Positions 35,255-44,482 of a stretch of DNA of 64,000 bases are shown here, in pieces (position 1 is the first letter of the stretch; the number at the start of each line of letters is the position of its first letter). The notes under the pieces were generated by a model. That model was given only the letters and a program-made list of their open reading frames with translations, was not told the DNA's origin and did not search any database. This DNA comes from JBBQXK01 sp052387255 (GTDB taxonomy: Bacteria; Pseudomonadota; Alphaproteobacteria; Rhodobacterales; Rhodobacteraceae). The stretch covers positions 1-64,000 of the forward strand of contig JBQTJI010000008.1 in the NCBI GenBank assembly GCA_052387255.1, in the 5' to 3' direction. A program made the position numbers and the translations under genes.

Positions 35255-35281
35255 GGGCCGCCCGGAACGTCCGGACGGCCC
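35255..35281 (-). other. hairpin between binding-protein and permease genes
   Basis: GGGCCG and CCGGA pair with TCCGG and CGGCCC around an ACG loop with one C-A mismatch. It follows the binding-protein stop by about 15 bp and has no T-tract. As at 13883-13910, it looks like a 3'-protective hairpin raising binding-protein mRNA over the permease. Confidence 0.6.
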
Positions 35282-35296
35282 ATTCTTGCGGGTCGG

Positions 35297-36265
35297 TCAG
35301 CGCTTGCCGACGCTCGCGCCGAACAGGACAGCGTCGATGTTCGAGGCGTCGATGACGCCCGGCCCGGTCAGGATTTCGCGGGTCGGGATGCTGACGCCAT
35401 AGTTGATCCAGCCGTTCAGGATCGACACGGCGTAGAAGCCCTGCTGATAGCCCTGCTGGTCGATGGCGCAAGCCTGCGCGCCAGCCTTGACCTGTGCCAG
35501 GATCGCCTCGTCGAAGTTGACGCCGCAGAGCTGCACCGCCGCCCCCTTGCCCGATTGCGCAATCGCCTGCGCCGCGCCGATCGCGTCGAGGTTGGCCGTG
35601 GTGAACACGGCGTCAATCGTCGGGTTCTGCAAGAGATGCGCCTTCAGCGCCTCGCCCACGGCGGTCACGTTGCCTTGGGCGGTGGCGGGCAGCGGCAGGA
35701 CGGTGCCGGCAGCGCCGCCCTTGACCAGCCCGTCGGTATAGCCGCGGCAATAGTCCTCGATGTTGGCGGCACCCGGCAGCGAGTTCAGGCAAAGGCCGTT
35801 CTTGGCACCGTTCGCGGCGGCATATTCACCGCCAGCCACCCCGGCCAGATAGTCGACCGCGCCGACATAGTTCATCGCGCCCAGACGGTCGGCGGCCTCG
35901 ATCCCGCCGGCGTTGTAGACGACAAACGGGATGCCCGCGTCCTTGACCGCGATGAAGGCCGGGTCCATCGCCTCGGGCACCCAGTCCGGTGCCACGATGC
36001 CGGTCGCGCCCTGATCCATGGCCTGACGGATCAGTTCCGCTGCGTCCACGCCCAGGTTGTCATAGTTCTGCGGGCCAAGCCAGGTCACCGACCCGCCCTG
36101 AGCGGCCACGACCAGACCGGCGTCTTCGGCCCCTTTCTTCACCACGCCCCAGAACGGGTCGTCCGGTTTGCCGCCCACGACAAAGATCTTGGCACCCTCG
36201 GCATAGGCCGTCGATGCGCCGATCAGCAGGATCGCGGTGGTTGCAAGGATCGTGCTCAGTTTCAT
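35297..36265 (-). CDS. periplasmic sugar/cyclitol-binding protein, MocB-like
   Basis: 322 residues with a clear signal peptide (MKLSTILATTAILLIGASTAYA) and a type-I binding fold: FVVGGKPDDPFWGVVKKGAED, GIVAPDWVPEAMDPAFIAVKDAG and FTTANLDAIGAAQAI. It belongs to the ribose/xylitol/inositol group. MocB of rhizopine loci has the same role. The ligand is inferred from context to be an inositol derivative. Confidence 0.8.
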   Translation of the reverse strand: MKLSTILATTAILLIGASTAYAEGAKIFVVGGKPDDPFWGVVKKGAEDAGLVVAAQGGSVTWLGPQNYDNLGVDAAELIRQAMDQGATGIVAPDWVPEAMDPAFIAVKDAGIPFVVYNAGGIEAADRLGAMNYVGAVDYLAGVAGGEYAAANGAKNGLCLNSLPGAANIEDYCRGYTDGLVKGGAAGTVLPLPATAQGNVTAVGEALKAHLLQNPTIDAVFTTANLDAIGAAQAIAQSGKGAAVQLCGVNFDEAILAQVKAGAQACAIDQQGYQQGFYAVSILNGWINYGVSIPTREILTGPGVIDASNIDAVLFGASVGKR

Positions 36266-36355
36266 GGTCAGGTTTCCTCCCTGGTTGTGGTGCCACCTGT
36301 CGGCGGCGTCAGACGGGCAATTCGACGATGCCCTGGGGTCGTGCGGCCCGGTCCT

Positions 36356-37378
36356 TCACCCGGTCGTGACGTCCTTCGCCGTTCGGGCGTTGGCGCGCTC
36401 CTTCTTTTTGCGGAAGCGTTCCTTCATCTGCTCGTCGGCCGCTTTGCTGCCGTCGTGCCAAAGGCCGAACCACTGATCGAGCGGGACGATCCCGTCTGCG
36501 CCGTAGTTCACCTCGAAGTATTTGTGATGCAGGTGATGGGCATAGGCGTGGCTGTCGAGTGCCGCACCGTCCGTCACTTCCAGCTTTTCAAAGCCGATGT
36601 GCCCGTTGATCGCGCCATAGCCGGTGGCGTTCAGCTGGAACATCGCCACGACAGGGTTGGACGGGATCAAGAGGTGCCAGAACATCTCGCCGAAGTAGAG
36701 GATGTGTTCGACCGGGTGCATCGACAGCGACGACCACGGGCTGGGGTTGATCGAATTGTGATGGACCGAATGAACCCATTTGTACAAATGCGGTGTGTGG
36801 ATCAGCCGGTGGATGCAGAAGAAATGCACCTCGTGGATCGCGGGGACCAGCAGGGTCAGGACGGTCAACCAGACCCAGTGCTCCTCCCAGGTCACCCAGT
36901 TGCCCCAGCTGTTCGCCCAGGCCCACAGCACGATGACCTGCACGGCCGTCCAGATCGGAATGCCCGACAGAAAGCTGCGCAAGAAGTTGTCGAGGTTCTG
37001 GCTCTTGAACCAAAAGACGTCCGACGGGTTTTCGGCCGGGAACTTGTGGTTGTACTTGAACCGCGTGCCCTGGATGCGCCTGGCGTAGTAGAACAGCTCG
37101 ATCGCGCCATACATCACGAAGATGCCGACGGCATTGACGGCGAACAGCCACAGCGCCCAGCCCCAGGACAGGGTCTGCAGCGTTGCGACATCGGGGATGA
37201 TGAAGGCCCAGTACAGCAGCGCCGTCGCCATGTGAAAGGCGTTCCACGGCCAGAGATACGCAATCAGAAACTGACCCATCTGGTCGAGCCGTCCTTCCCA
37301 GAACGGCGCTGTGGTCAGGTGGCGACTGGGGGTCCAATTGCCGCGCTTGTCACGGGTGCCAAACTTCAGATCGTCCAT
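36356..37378 (-). CDS. mocD: membrane fatty-acid-hydroxylase-superfamily oxygenase, MocD-like
   Basis: 340 residues from the ATG at 37378, chosen for the GGGAGGA upstream. It has 4-5 hydrophobic segments and the di-iron histidine boxes of the sterol-desaturase/hydroxylase superfamily: HEVHFFCIHRLIH, KWVHSVHHNS and DSHAYAHHLHHKYFEVNYG. MocD is the oxygenase component proposed to demethylate 3-O-methyl-scyllo-inosamine, together with MocE and MocF. Here it heads the leftward run that ends with mocE and the isomerases, and it diverges from the LacI regulator. Confidence 0.78.
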   Translation of the reverse strand: MDDLKFGTRDKRGNWTPSRHLTTAPFWEGRLDQMGQFLIAYLWPWNAFHMATALLYWAFIIPDVATLQTLSWGWALWLFAVNAVGIFVMYGAIELFYYARRIQGTRFKYNHKFPAENPSDVFWFKSQNLDNFLRSFLSGIPIWTAVQVIVLWAWANSWGNWVTWEEHWVWLTVLTLLVPAIHEVHFFCIHRLIHTPHLYKWVHSVHHNSINPSPWSSLSMHPVEHILYFGEMFWHLLIPSNPVVAMFQLNATGYGAINGHIGFEKLEVTDGAALDSHAYAHHLHHKYFEVNYGADGIVPLDQWFGLWHDGSKAADEQMKERFRKKKERANARTAKDVTTG

Positions 37379-37501
37379 CCTGTCCTCCCGCAGCACCTTC
37401 GTTCCGATTCGGACCTCAGTGGACACCCAATACTGTTGACAAGAGGTCCTTCATAATCCTTTCATCTTTCGAAGGGCATTTTCCCTCTTTTCCTTCATTT
37501 T

Positions 37502-37512
37502 CTGCGACGCAG
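37502..37512. promoter_or_regulatory. candidate LacI-type operator in the mocD/regulator gap
   Basis: CTGCG-A-CGCAG is a perfect palindrome 27 bp before the regulator start. The same gap (37379-37539) contains three copies of CCTT(T)CAT near 37446, 37460 and 37491, possibly further binding or promoter elements. The palindrome is short, so chance is possible. Confidence 0.35.
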
Positions 37513-37539
37513 CAGTGAGGGATTCTTTCAGGAGCCGCC

Positions 37540-38562
37540 ATGGCACACAGAGCGACCATCCAGGACCTTGCCGAAAGGGCCGGCGTCAGCGTCTCGACCA
37601 TCGACCGCATTCTGAACGGCCGCGACAAGGTTCGCGTCGGCACCGCGACGCGGGTTCTTGCCGCCGCCGAAGACCTTGAATTCTATGCCCTTCCGGCGTT
37701 GCGCAAACGGCTGCAGGTCGATCAGCCCAAGCGACGGCTTGGGTTCCTGCTGCAACAGTCGCACCGGACCTTCTACCGCCTCATCGCCAATGCCCTGTCA
37801 GAGGCCGCAGCCCTTTCGCCTGAACCTGTCGAGGTGATCATCGAACATCTTGATGATCTGACACCTGAATCGGTCGCGGGTCGCATGCTTCGGATGGGAG
37901 AGCAGGTGCAGGCCCTGGCCGTCGTGTCCGCAGAACACCCGAGGGTTGCAAGCGCGATCGAGACTCTCGCGGCGCAGGGTGTTGTGACGTATGGACTGAT
38001 CTCGGAACTGACGGCTGCCTGTGGGGCGGGCTATATCGGGCTGGACAACTGGAAGGTCGGTCGAACGGCGGGATGGGCAATCGCAGGTTTTTGCAAGCGG
38101 CCAGGATCCGTCGGCATTGTTGTCGGCAACCACCGCTACCGATGCCAGGAACTGAACGAGTCCGGCTTCCGGTCTTACTGCCGTGAACACGCGCCCGACC
38201 TGACCCTGCTGGAGCCTGTCCAGACCTTCGAGGACAATGCTGTCGCCCGCGAGGTCACCGAACAGCTGCTGAAGCGCGAACCGGGCCTTGTGGCGCTGTA
38301 TGTCGCGGGAGGCGGCATGCCGGGCGTCCTGGATGCGCTGCGATCTTCGGGCCGTGGGCGATCCATCCTTGCCCTGGGCCATGACCTGACGACACATACC
38401 CGTGCAGGGTTGATGGACAACCTTCTGTCGATGGTCTTTGCCCATCCCATCAGGCGGTTGGCGACCGACGCCATAGATCAGATGCAGCGAGACGTGAGTG
38501 CCGGGAACCCACCCTCCAAGCGGGTCTTGAACTTCGAGATTTACGGGCCGGAGAACATCTGA
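37540..38562 (+). CDS. LacI-family transcriptional regulator
   Basis: 340 residues. The N-terminal LacI HTH reads ATIQDLAERAGVSVSTIDRILNG (residues 5-27), followed by a type-I binding-protein domain with RCQELNESGFRSYCREH and LYVAGGGMPGVLDAL. CAGGAG lies upstream of the ATG. It diverges from mocD and most probably controls the whole leftward cyclitol island, using an inositol-like inducer. Classical moc loci use a GntR-type MocR instead. Confidence 0.85.
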   Translation: MAHRATIQDLAERAGVSVSTIDRILNGRDKVRVGTATRVLAAAEDLEFYALPALRKRLQVDQPKRRLGFLLQQSHRTFYRLIANALSEAAALSPEPVEVIIEHLDDLTPESVAGRMLRMGEQVQALAVVSAEHPRVASAIETLAAQGVVTYGLISELTAACGAGYIGLDNWKVGRTAGWAIAGFCKRPGSVGIVVGNHRYRCQELNESGFRSYCREHAPDLTLLEPVQTFEDNAVAREVTEQLLKREPGLVALYVAGGGMPGVLDALRSSGRGRSILALGHDLTTHTRAGLMDNLLSMVFAHPIRRLATDAIDQMQRDVSAGNPPSKRVLNFEIYGPENI

Positions 38563-38596
38563 AGACTGACTGGTGATGCGAGCGCCGTCCGGTTCT

Positions 38597-39043
38597 TCAA
38601 TACTCAGAGAAACTGTCCTGCAGCCCTGCCGAAGTGATCCAGCACGTCCCGTTGAGGACCACGAAGTCGAGCCGGCCCGCAATGGTCAGGCCACCGTAGC
38701 GGTCGTTCCCCATGCTGTCGATCCACTTGGCGTAGTGGATGCGGCCGTGGACGACGACCTTCATGCCCTTTTCGCAATGCTCCGCGACCGTCTTGCCGAG
38801 ACCGTTGAAGCAGGTGATGCGGTGCCATTCGGTGTCCACGACCCGGTAGCCGTTCTCGTCGCGCAGGACGCGACCTTCCGAGAGGCGCGGCCGCGAGGTG
38901 GCCAGGGTGAAGTTGGTGATCTTCGTGCCGCTTTGGGTCGAGCGCACTTCGGGGCTCGAGCCGATGTTGCCGGCGAGGATGACGATGTGTCTCGCATGGC
39001 AAGTTTGCACTATCGGACATGAAGGGCGTGTGCTCGGCGGCAT
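38597..39043 (-). CDS. single-stranded DNA-binding protein-like, divergent
   Basis: 148 residues from the ATG at 39043. The OB-fold core is clear: IVILAGNIGSSPEVRSTQSG, TKITNFTLATSR, DTEWHRITCFNGLGKTVAEH and KGMKVVVHGRIHYAKW. The acidic C-terminal tail of housekeeping SSB (ending DIPF) is absent, and the last about 25 residues look unrelated, so it is a mobile-element-type or 3'-truncated SSB. The start codon overlaps that of the divergent recombinase (shared CATG). Confidence 0.7.
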   Translation of the reverse strand: MPPSTRPSCPIVQTCHARHIVILAGNIGSSPEVRSTQSGTKITNFTLATSRPRLSEGRVLRDENGYRVVDTEWHRITCFNGLGKTVAEHCEKGMKVVVHGRIHYAKWIDSMGNDRYGGLTIAGRLDFVVLNGTCWITSAGLQDSFSEY

Positions 39044-40102
39044 GACCAAAGCGCGCGAGAAATCGCCTTCAGAACCGCCGGAACGCCCCGGTCCCCACGA
39101 GGGGGGCGAGAGCGTTCGCCCGGATGCGGGCGTCATCGCCCTGCCCGTCCATCTCGCCGGATCCGGCACGCTGGACCGGCTGGTGGACACCGCGCGCGAC
39201 TACGCCCGTCGGGCGGCCTCGGAGAACACGCTGAAGGCCTATGCGAATGACTGGGCCCAATTCGCGCGTTGGTGCCGGATGCGCGGCGCGGATCCCCTGC
39301 CCGCCTCGCCGGAACTGATCGGCCTCTACATCGCCGATCTGGCCGCACCGCAGGGCAAGGCGGGCTTGACGTCGGCGGCCCGACCGCGGTCGGCGTCCCG
39401 GCCCCTGTCGGTCGCCTCGATCGAACGGCGGCTCTCGGGCCTCGGGTGGGGCTATGCGCAGCGCGGGGCGCGGCTGGACCGCAAGGACCGCCACATCGCC
39501 ACCGTGCTGGCAGGCATCCGCCGCAGGCACGCCCGCCCGCCCCAGCAGAAGGAAGCGATCCTGCTGGTTGGGTTCGCTGGAGGCCTGCGACGCTCGGAGA
39601 TCGTCGCCCTCGACCATGGCAAGGACGATACGCCCGACAGCGGCGGGTGGGTCGAGATCCTGGACGAAGGCGTCCTCCTCACCCTGCGCGGCAAGACCGG
39701 CTGGCGCGAGGTCGAGATCGCCCGCGGATCGAGCGACCAGACCTGCCCGGTGCATGCCCTGACCCAGTGGCTGCATTACTCAAAGATCGAGTTCGGACCG
39801 CTCTTCGTTGCCGTCTCGCGCAATGGGCTCAACGCGACAGAGACCGGCTCAGCGACAAGCACGTCGCCCGCCTGATCAAGCAGGCCGTGCGTGACGCGGG
39901 CCTCCGCCCCGACCTGTCCGAAGCCGAGCGTGTCCGCTTGTACTCCGGGCACTCCCTGCGCGCGGGCCTGGCCTCTTCTGCCGAGGTCGACGAGCGCCAT
40001 GTCCAGAAACAGCTTGGCCACGCCTCCGCCGAAATGACCCGCCGCTATCAGCGGCGCAGGGACAGATTCCGGGTCAACTTGACCAAAGCCGCAGGGCTGT
40101 GA
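39042..40102 (+). pseudogene. tyrosine recombinase/integrase, frameshifted
   Basis: The first part (from MTKAREKSPSE) has a core-binding SAM-like domain (LDRLVDTARDYARRAASENT) and the first catalytic Arg in GGLRRSEIVAL. Near 39845 a base is missing, so the frame runs into a stop at 39875. The other frame continues with SDKHVARLIKQAVRDAG, the HxxR box GHSLRAGLA and the nucleophile tyrosine in MTRRYQRRRD. Rejoined, it would be about 353 residues, normal for the family. All four key residues remain, so inactivation is recent or is an assembly error. Confidence 0.83.
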
Positions 40103-40246
40103 AGCATGGGACACACCGCCATGGATTGTGAAATCTGAAACGGCACGCGATACGCGTGTCGCGGCATCCTGCACCCCGGTTACGATGCCAAGATGCAGGG
40201 CAAACGCCGACACACTGGCCCCCGCTCTGCGGGGCGATCCCAGAAA

Positions 40247-43200
40247 TCAATCGCGATTCTGCGCAATCGGCTGAAACAGTGCCAGAATTTCGGCCTCCGA
40301 CAGAATTGCCGGGCCGCTGTGGGCTGGATCGAACAGGGCGTCGGCCAGCGCCTGTTTGCGGGTCTGCATCGCCTCGATCCGCGCCTCGATGGTGCCTTCG
40401 GTGATCAGGCGATAGACAAAGACCGGGCGGTCCTGACCGATGCGATGGGTCCGGTCCATTGCCTGCCGCTCGACCGCCGGATTCCACCATGGATCATACA
40501 GGATCACGGTGTCGGCGGCAGTCAGCGTCAGGCCGACCCCGCCCGCCTTGAGGCTGATCAGGAAGATCGGTGCTGACCCGGCCTGAAACCGCGCCACCAG
40601 TGCCTCGCGGTCCTTGGTTTCGCCGCTCAGCCATTCATAGGTCCAACCCCTGGCCACAAGATCGGCCTCAATCAGCCGCAGCATTTCAACGAACTGCGAA
40701 AACACCAGCACCCGGCGACCTTCGGAAAGCAGTTCCTCCAGCATCGCCAACAGGTGGCTGCGCTTGGCGCTGGCGGTGATTTCGGCGGCGACCGGCAGTT
40801 TGACCAGTGCCGGGTCGCAGCAAACCTGCCGCAGCTTCAACAACGCATCCAGCACCGTGATATGTGCCCCGGCGAGGCCCTTTTTCCGCAGGGCGTCGCG
40901 CACCCGCTGATCCATCGCAATGCGGATCGTTTCATAGAGCTCGCGCTGTGCTCCGCTCAGGGCGACCATCTCGGTGACCTCGGTCTTGGGCGGCAAATCG
41001 GGGGCGACCTGATCCTTGCTGCGGCGCAAGATGAACGGGGCGATGCGGCGCGATAGCAGGACCTGCGCCGCCCGGTCGCCGGACTTTTCCACCGGGCCAC
41101 GAAAGCGCTTCTGGAACGCCTTGCGATCCCCCAGCAGACCGGGGACCAGCCAGTCGAACAGCGCCCACAGCTCTTGCAGGTTGTTCTCCATCGGCGTGCC
41201 GGTCAGCGCCAGCCGCTGACGGGATTTGAGGGTGCGGATCAGTTTGGCCGCCTGCGCCGCCGGGTTCTTCACCGCCTGCGCCTCGTCCAGGATCACGCAA
41301 TCAAAATCCTGTGCGGCCAGTGTTGCAAGGTCGCGGTGCAGCAGCGGATAGGTGGTCACCACCAGATCATGCGTGGCAATCTGGCTGAACAACGCCTTGC
41401 GGTCGGGGCCTTGCAGCGCCAGAACCCGCAGATGAGGGGCAAACCGCGCCGCCTCGCGGGTCCAGACACCGACGACCGAGGTAGGCGCGATCAGCAGGCT
41501 TGGCAGACCCGCCACGCCTTGCCGACCGGCCAGAAAGGCCAGCGCCTGCACGGTTTTGCCCAGCCCCATATCATCGGCCAGCACCCCGCCAAAGCCGGTT
41601 TCGCCCAGCGCGGCGATCCAGCCCAAACCGGTCTTCTGATAGGGTCGCAAGGTGCCGGCAAACCCCGGCGGCGGCTCGGGGGCCATGTCGGGCCGGGCGA
41701 ACGCCCGCAGCCGCCGCCCCAGTTCCAGCAACTTTTCCCCGCCACGAAACGCAATGCTCGATCCGGCCAAAGCCTCGGCCATTTCGGCGGCCACCCCGGC
41801 CTCTGCCAGATGCAACTGCCCGTGAACCCCCAGGAATATCCGCAGAACTGGCGCCAGTTGCCGCGCTTGCATCGCCAGATAGCGGCCATCTGTCAGCCGC
41901 AGGCTGAAGATGCGGTCCGCGAGAAACCCGTCCAGATCAAACCCGGCATCGACCGCTTCGGGCGGCAGGTGGCGCAGGAATTGTTGCACGGCGGGGACCA
42001 GGTCGATCTCCTTGCCCGCAACCTCGATGTTCAGCGCCAGCGAGAACCAATCGCCTGCCTCGGCCACCCCGGCAGTTAACAGATGGTCGCCCTCAATCAG
42101 CTGGCAGGGCCAGCTTGCATCGACTTCGACCCGCCAGCCAAAGTCGGCCAGGTGCGCCGCCGCTCCTCGGGCAAACTCCAGCGCCGGTTCCACCCCGGTG
42201 CCAAGTTCCGCATCAAAGGACCACAGCACCAGATCACTCGCCTGGCCCGGCGACAGACGGACATCGGGCGGTACCGCCCTGGCCGGGGCAAAGCCCCTTG
42301 CCTCGGCGAAACCGGACAGGGCCTTGATATGGAGGGATTCCGCCCGTCGGTCACGCAGAATCTTCTGCACCTGTTCGCCGTCGAAATGATCAAGGCTTTG
42401 CGCCGGACTGCCGACGTCTACCCGCTGGCCGTCATAGTCAAAGCTGAGGGACAGGGCGGGAAGCATCCGTTTGTGGAGCTGCGCGGCACCGTAGTGGCGC
42501 CGCCAGTCCGATGGCGCGAACCGCTGCGCCTGCACCCCATGCAGGCGCACAACCAGGCGCGGCGGCACATCGCGCCGCAGCCTTTGCCCGATCGCGCGTG
42601 GCAGTGGCAGCGCCGGTCCGGGCAACTGCTGCAAGGCCTCGGCCATCGCCGCCGCCTCGGCGGCGCTGACGGCGGGAGCCTTGGCCAGCCACAGCGCACG
42701 GTCCTGCGGCAGCTCGGTGACCAGCGGACCACAGGCACCGGTCGCCGCGTCCAGATACCACAGAGGCTCGACGGGCAGGGGTGTCACTTGCCCGCCTGAC
42801 GCTGTTTCCACCCGCAGCGCCTGCCCGCCCGCCGCATCGGTATGCCAGACAAATTGCCCTTCAAGCGGGGGCCCCGCGAACAAGGCAGGAGAGTCCGCCG
42901 TCTCCCAGCGCCCCCGCCGGGTCGAGATGATCACCGCCAGCGTGCGACTGCCCTCGTCAGCCTCGGGCAACGGCCAGCCCTCGCTGCCGCCGTACCAACC
43001 GGCCAGGCTCAGCAGCCTGCGGATGCGGCGATCCAGCGGGCGCAGGTATTTCGGCGGCGTCGGGCTGTCCATATTGGTGAAGCCGTAGCGTGCCAGCGAC
43101 TTGCCAAGGCTGCCGTCCTTGGTGATGCGACCCTTCCAGGGCTGCACCACCAGCCGCTCATGACGGCGCGACAGGATATAGATGATCCGGTCAAACACCT

Positions 43201-43612
43201 GCAGCGGATAGTCCTCGTCCTGCGTCACCGCCATTTGTGCCGCCCGCAGCCAGACCTGAACCGCCCCGGACAAGGCGGCGGGTGGCGCTGCCGGGGCAAG
43301 TGATGGCCTTGCCTGCCTGTCAAGCTGCGGCAAGGCGGCATGCAGCAGCGCCGCCACATGTTTGCAGTTCTCGCCGACAGGGCAGGAGCAGTCACCGTTG
43401 ATCGCGGCGATACGGCCCGTAGCAGACCAATCGAGCGCGACTTGCTGCACATAGGCGGCCCTGTCGCTTCCCTCGACCCGCCCGCTGATCCGCCCGGACT
43501 CCCTGTCGACACTGATACCGAGAACCCTTCCCTGCCGGGCATAGGCCAGCCCGCGATCGGCATAAACCTTGCCGATCAGCCGCTCGATGTCGGTCCAAGT
43601 CTTGTCAGTCAT
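40247..43612 (-). CDS. SWIM-finger SNF2-family helicase
   Basis: 1121 residues from the ATG at 43612. The N-terminal SWIM zinc finger is C75-x-C77-x5-C83-x-H85. A long middle region contains a bacterial SNF2-associated segment. The SNF2 motor is in the last 450 residues: LADDMGLGKTVQALAFLAG (Walker A), CVILDEAQAVKN (DEAQ box), LALTGTPMENN, RRVLVFSQFVEML and DRTHRIGQDRPVFVYRL. All motor motifs are intact. Such proteins are Rad54/HepA-like DNA translocases of unknown bacterial role. It is the only full-size gene in an otherwise degraded stretch. Confidence 0.85.
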   Translation of the reverse strand: MTDKTWTDIERLIGKVYADRGLAYARQGRVLGISVDRESGRISGRVEGSDRAAYVQQVALDWSATGRIAAINGDCSCPVGENCKHVAALLHAALPQLDRQARPSLAPAAPPAALSGAVQVWLRAAQMAVTQDEDYPLQVFDRIIYILSRRHERLVVQPWKGRITKDGSLGKSLARYGFTNMDSPTPPKYLRPLDRRIRRLLSLAGWYGGSEGWPLPEADEGSRTLAVIISTRRGRWETADSPALFAGPPLEGQFVWHTDAAGGQALRVETASGGQVTPLPVEPLWYLDAATGACGPLVTELPQDRALWLAKAPAVSAAEAAAMAEALQQLPGPALPLPRAIGQRLRRDVPPRLVVRLHGVQAQRFAPSDWRRHYGAAQLHKRMLPALSLSFDYDGQRVDVGSPAQSLDHFDGEQVQKILRDRRAESLHIKALSGFAEARGFAPARAVPPDVRLSPGQASDLVLWSFDAELGTGVEPALEFARGAAAHLADFGWRVEVDASWPCQLIEGDHLLTAGVAEAGDWFSLALNIEVAGKEIDLVPAVQQFLRHLPPEAVDAGFDLDGFLADRIFSLRLTDGRYLAMQARQLAPVLRIFLGVHGQLHLAEAGVAAEMAEALAGSSIAFRGGEKLLELGRRLRAFARPDMAPEPPPGFAGTLRPYQKTGLGWIAALGETGFGGVLADDMGLGKTVQALAFLAGRQGVAGLPSLLIAPTSVVGVWTREAARFAPHLRVLALQGPDRKALFSQIATHDLVVTTYPLLHRDLATLAAQDFDCVILDEAQAVKNPAAQAAKLIRTLKSRQRLALTGTPMENNLQELWALFDWLVPGLLGDRKAFQKRFRGPVEKSGDRAAQVLLSRRIAPFILRRSKDQVAPDLPPKTEVTEMVALSGAQRELYETIRIAMDQRVRDALRKKGLAGAHITVLDALLKLRQVCCDPALVKLPVAAEITASAKRSHLLAMLEELLSEGRRVLVFSQFVEMLRLIEADLVARGWTYEWLSGETKDREALVARFQAGSAPIFLISLKAGGVGLTLTAADTVILYDPWWNPAVERQAMDRTHRIGQDRPVFVYRLITEGTIEARIEAMQTRKQALADALFDPAHSGPAILSEAEILALFQPIAQNRD

Positions 43613-43878
43613 CGGGTCCAGTCGAAATCTGCCCGCGAAAACGCAAAAAGGGGGCGGTACCGCGATACCAAGTTCCGGGGCGATCTTAAAGATGCTGCTG
43701 TTCGGACGCCGCTTGGCAGGGCAGAGGCAGTTTGGGCGGCGACTGTGACAATCACGCCACCACCGAGGCGCATCGACGGCGACATTTGGTCGTTTTATGG
43801 TGGTATCCGAAACTGCAAACGGCCTGTTTTGATGCCCCGGATCGGCTATGCCCGCATTGTCTAATCGCGGCTCAGCGG

Positions 43879-44115
43879 TCAAGTAGGTCCTTCTTCCTTC
43901 CCGCGACTTTCCAGCAGATCGCAGCCTGCGGTCTTCAGGGACCTGTCTGCGTGCAGGTAGTGGTAGAGGGTTGAGGACGGTATCCCGCCCAGTTCCGCGC
44001 AGATCTCGGGGATTGAGCGCGTGCGGTCAGCCATCAGGTGGCAGGCATAGCGCAGCTTGTCGGCTGTCATCACCCGGGGGCGGCCGCCCTTGCGGCCGCG
44101 GGCGGCGGCGAGCTC
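43879..44115 (-). pseudogene. serine resolvase/invertase C-terminal fragment
   Basis: The last 78 codons of a Tn3-type resolvase: AAARGRKGGRPRVMTADKLR, then MADRTRSIPEICAELGGIPSSTLYHYLHADRS, the Hin-like helix-turn-helix. The catalytic serine domain is missing, cut at about 44113 where an unrelated transposase fragment starts on the other strand. It is inactive. Confidence 0.8.
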
Positions 44116-44367
44116 ACCTGGACCAACGGCCAGGTCGAGCGCATGAACCGCACGATCAAGGACGCGACCGTCAAACGCTTCCACGACGACGACCACACCC
44201 GGCTTGAACGGCATCTCGCCGACTTCATCAGTGCCTACAACTTCGGGCGACGATTGAAGACCCTCAAGCGCCTCACCCCCTACGAGTTCATCTGCAAATG
44301 CTGGACTTCACAGCCAGAAAGACTCATCCTCAACCCACTCCACCACATGCCGGGACTAAACATCTAG
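44113..44367 (+). pseudogene. IS481/IS3-type transposase C-terminal fragment
   Basis: LTWTNGQVERMNRTIKDATV, the last part of an rve integrase core with the DDE glutamate, then LERHLADFISAYNFGRRLKTL and LTPYEFICKCWTSQPERLILNPLHHMPGLNI. About 85 codons remain. The element end is probably at GGGACTAAACA (to 44362), a TGT...ACA-type terminus. The left junction falls in a GAGCTC at 44110-44115. Confidence 0.8.
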
Positions 44368-44482
44368 CGGGAACAGCCACGCCGATGCGGGATCGTCGGA
44401 AATAGGTTTTTCGCATCTCAGCCATAACGGGTCGTTGTGGGTAGCTCTTCTGCAGGATGTCGCTGCCCCGGCCCCCCAGGCC

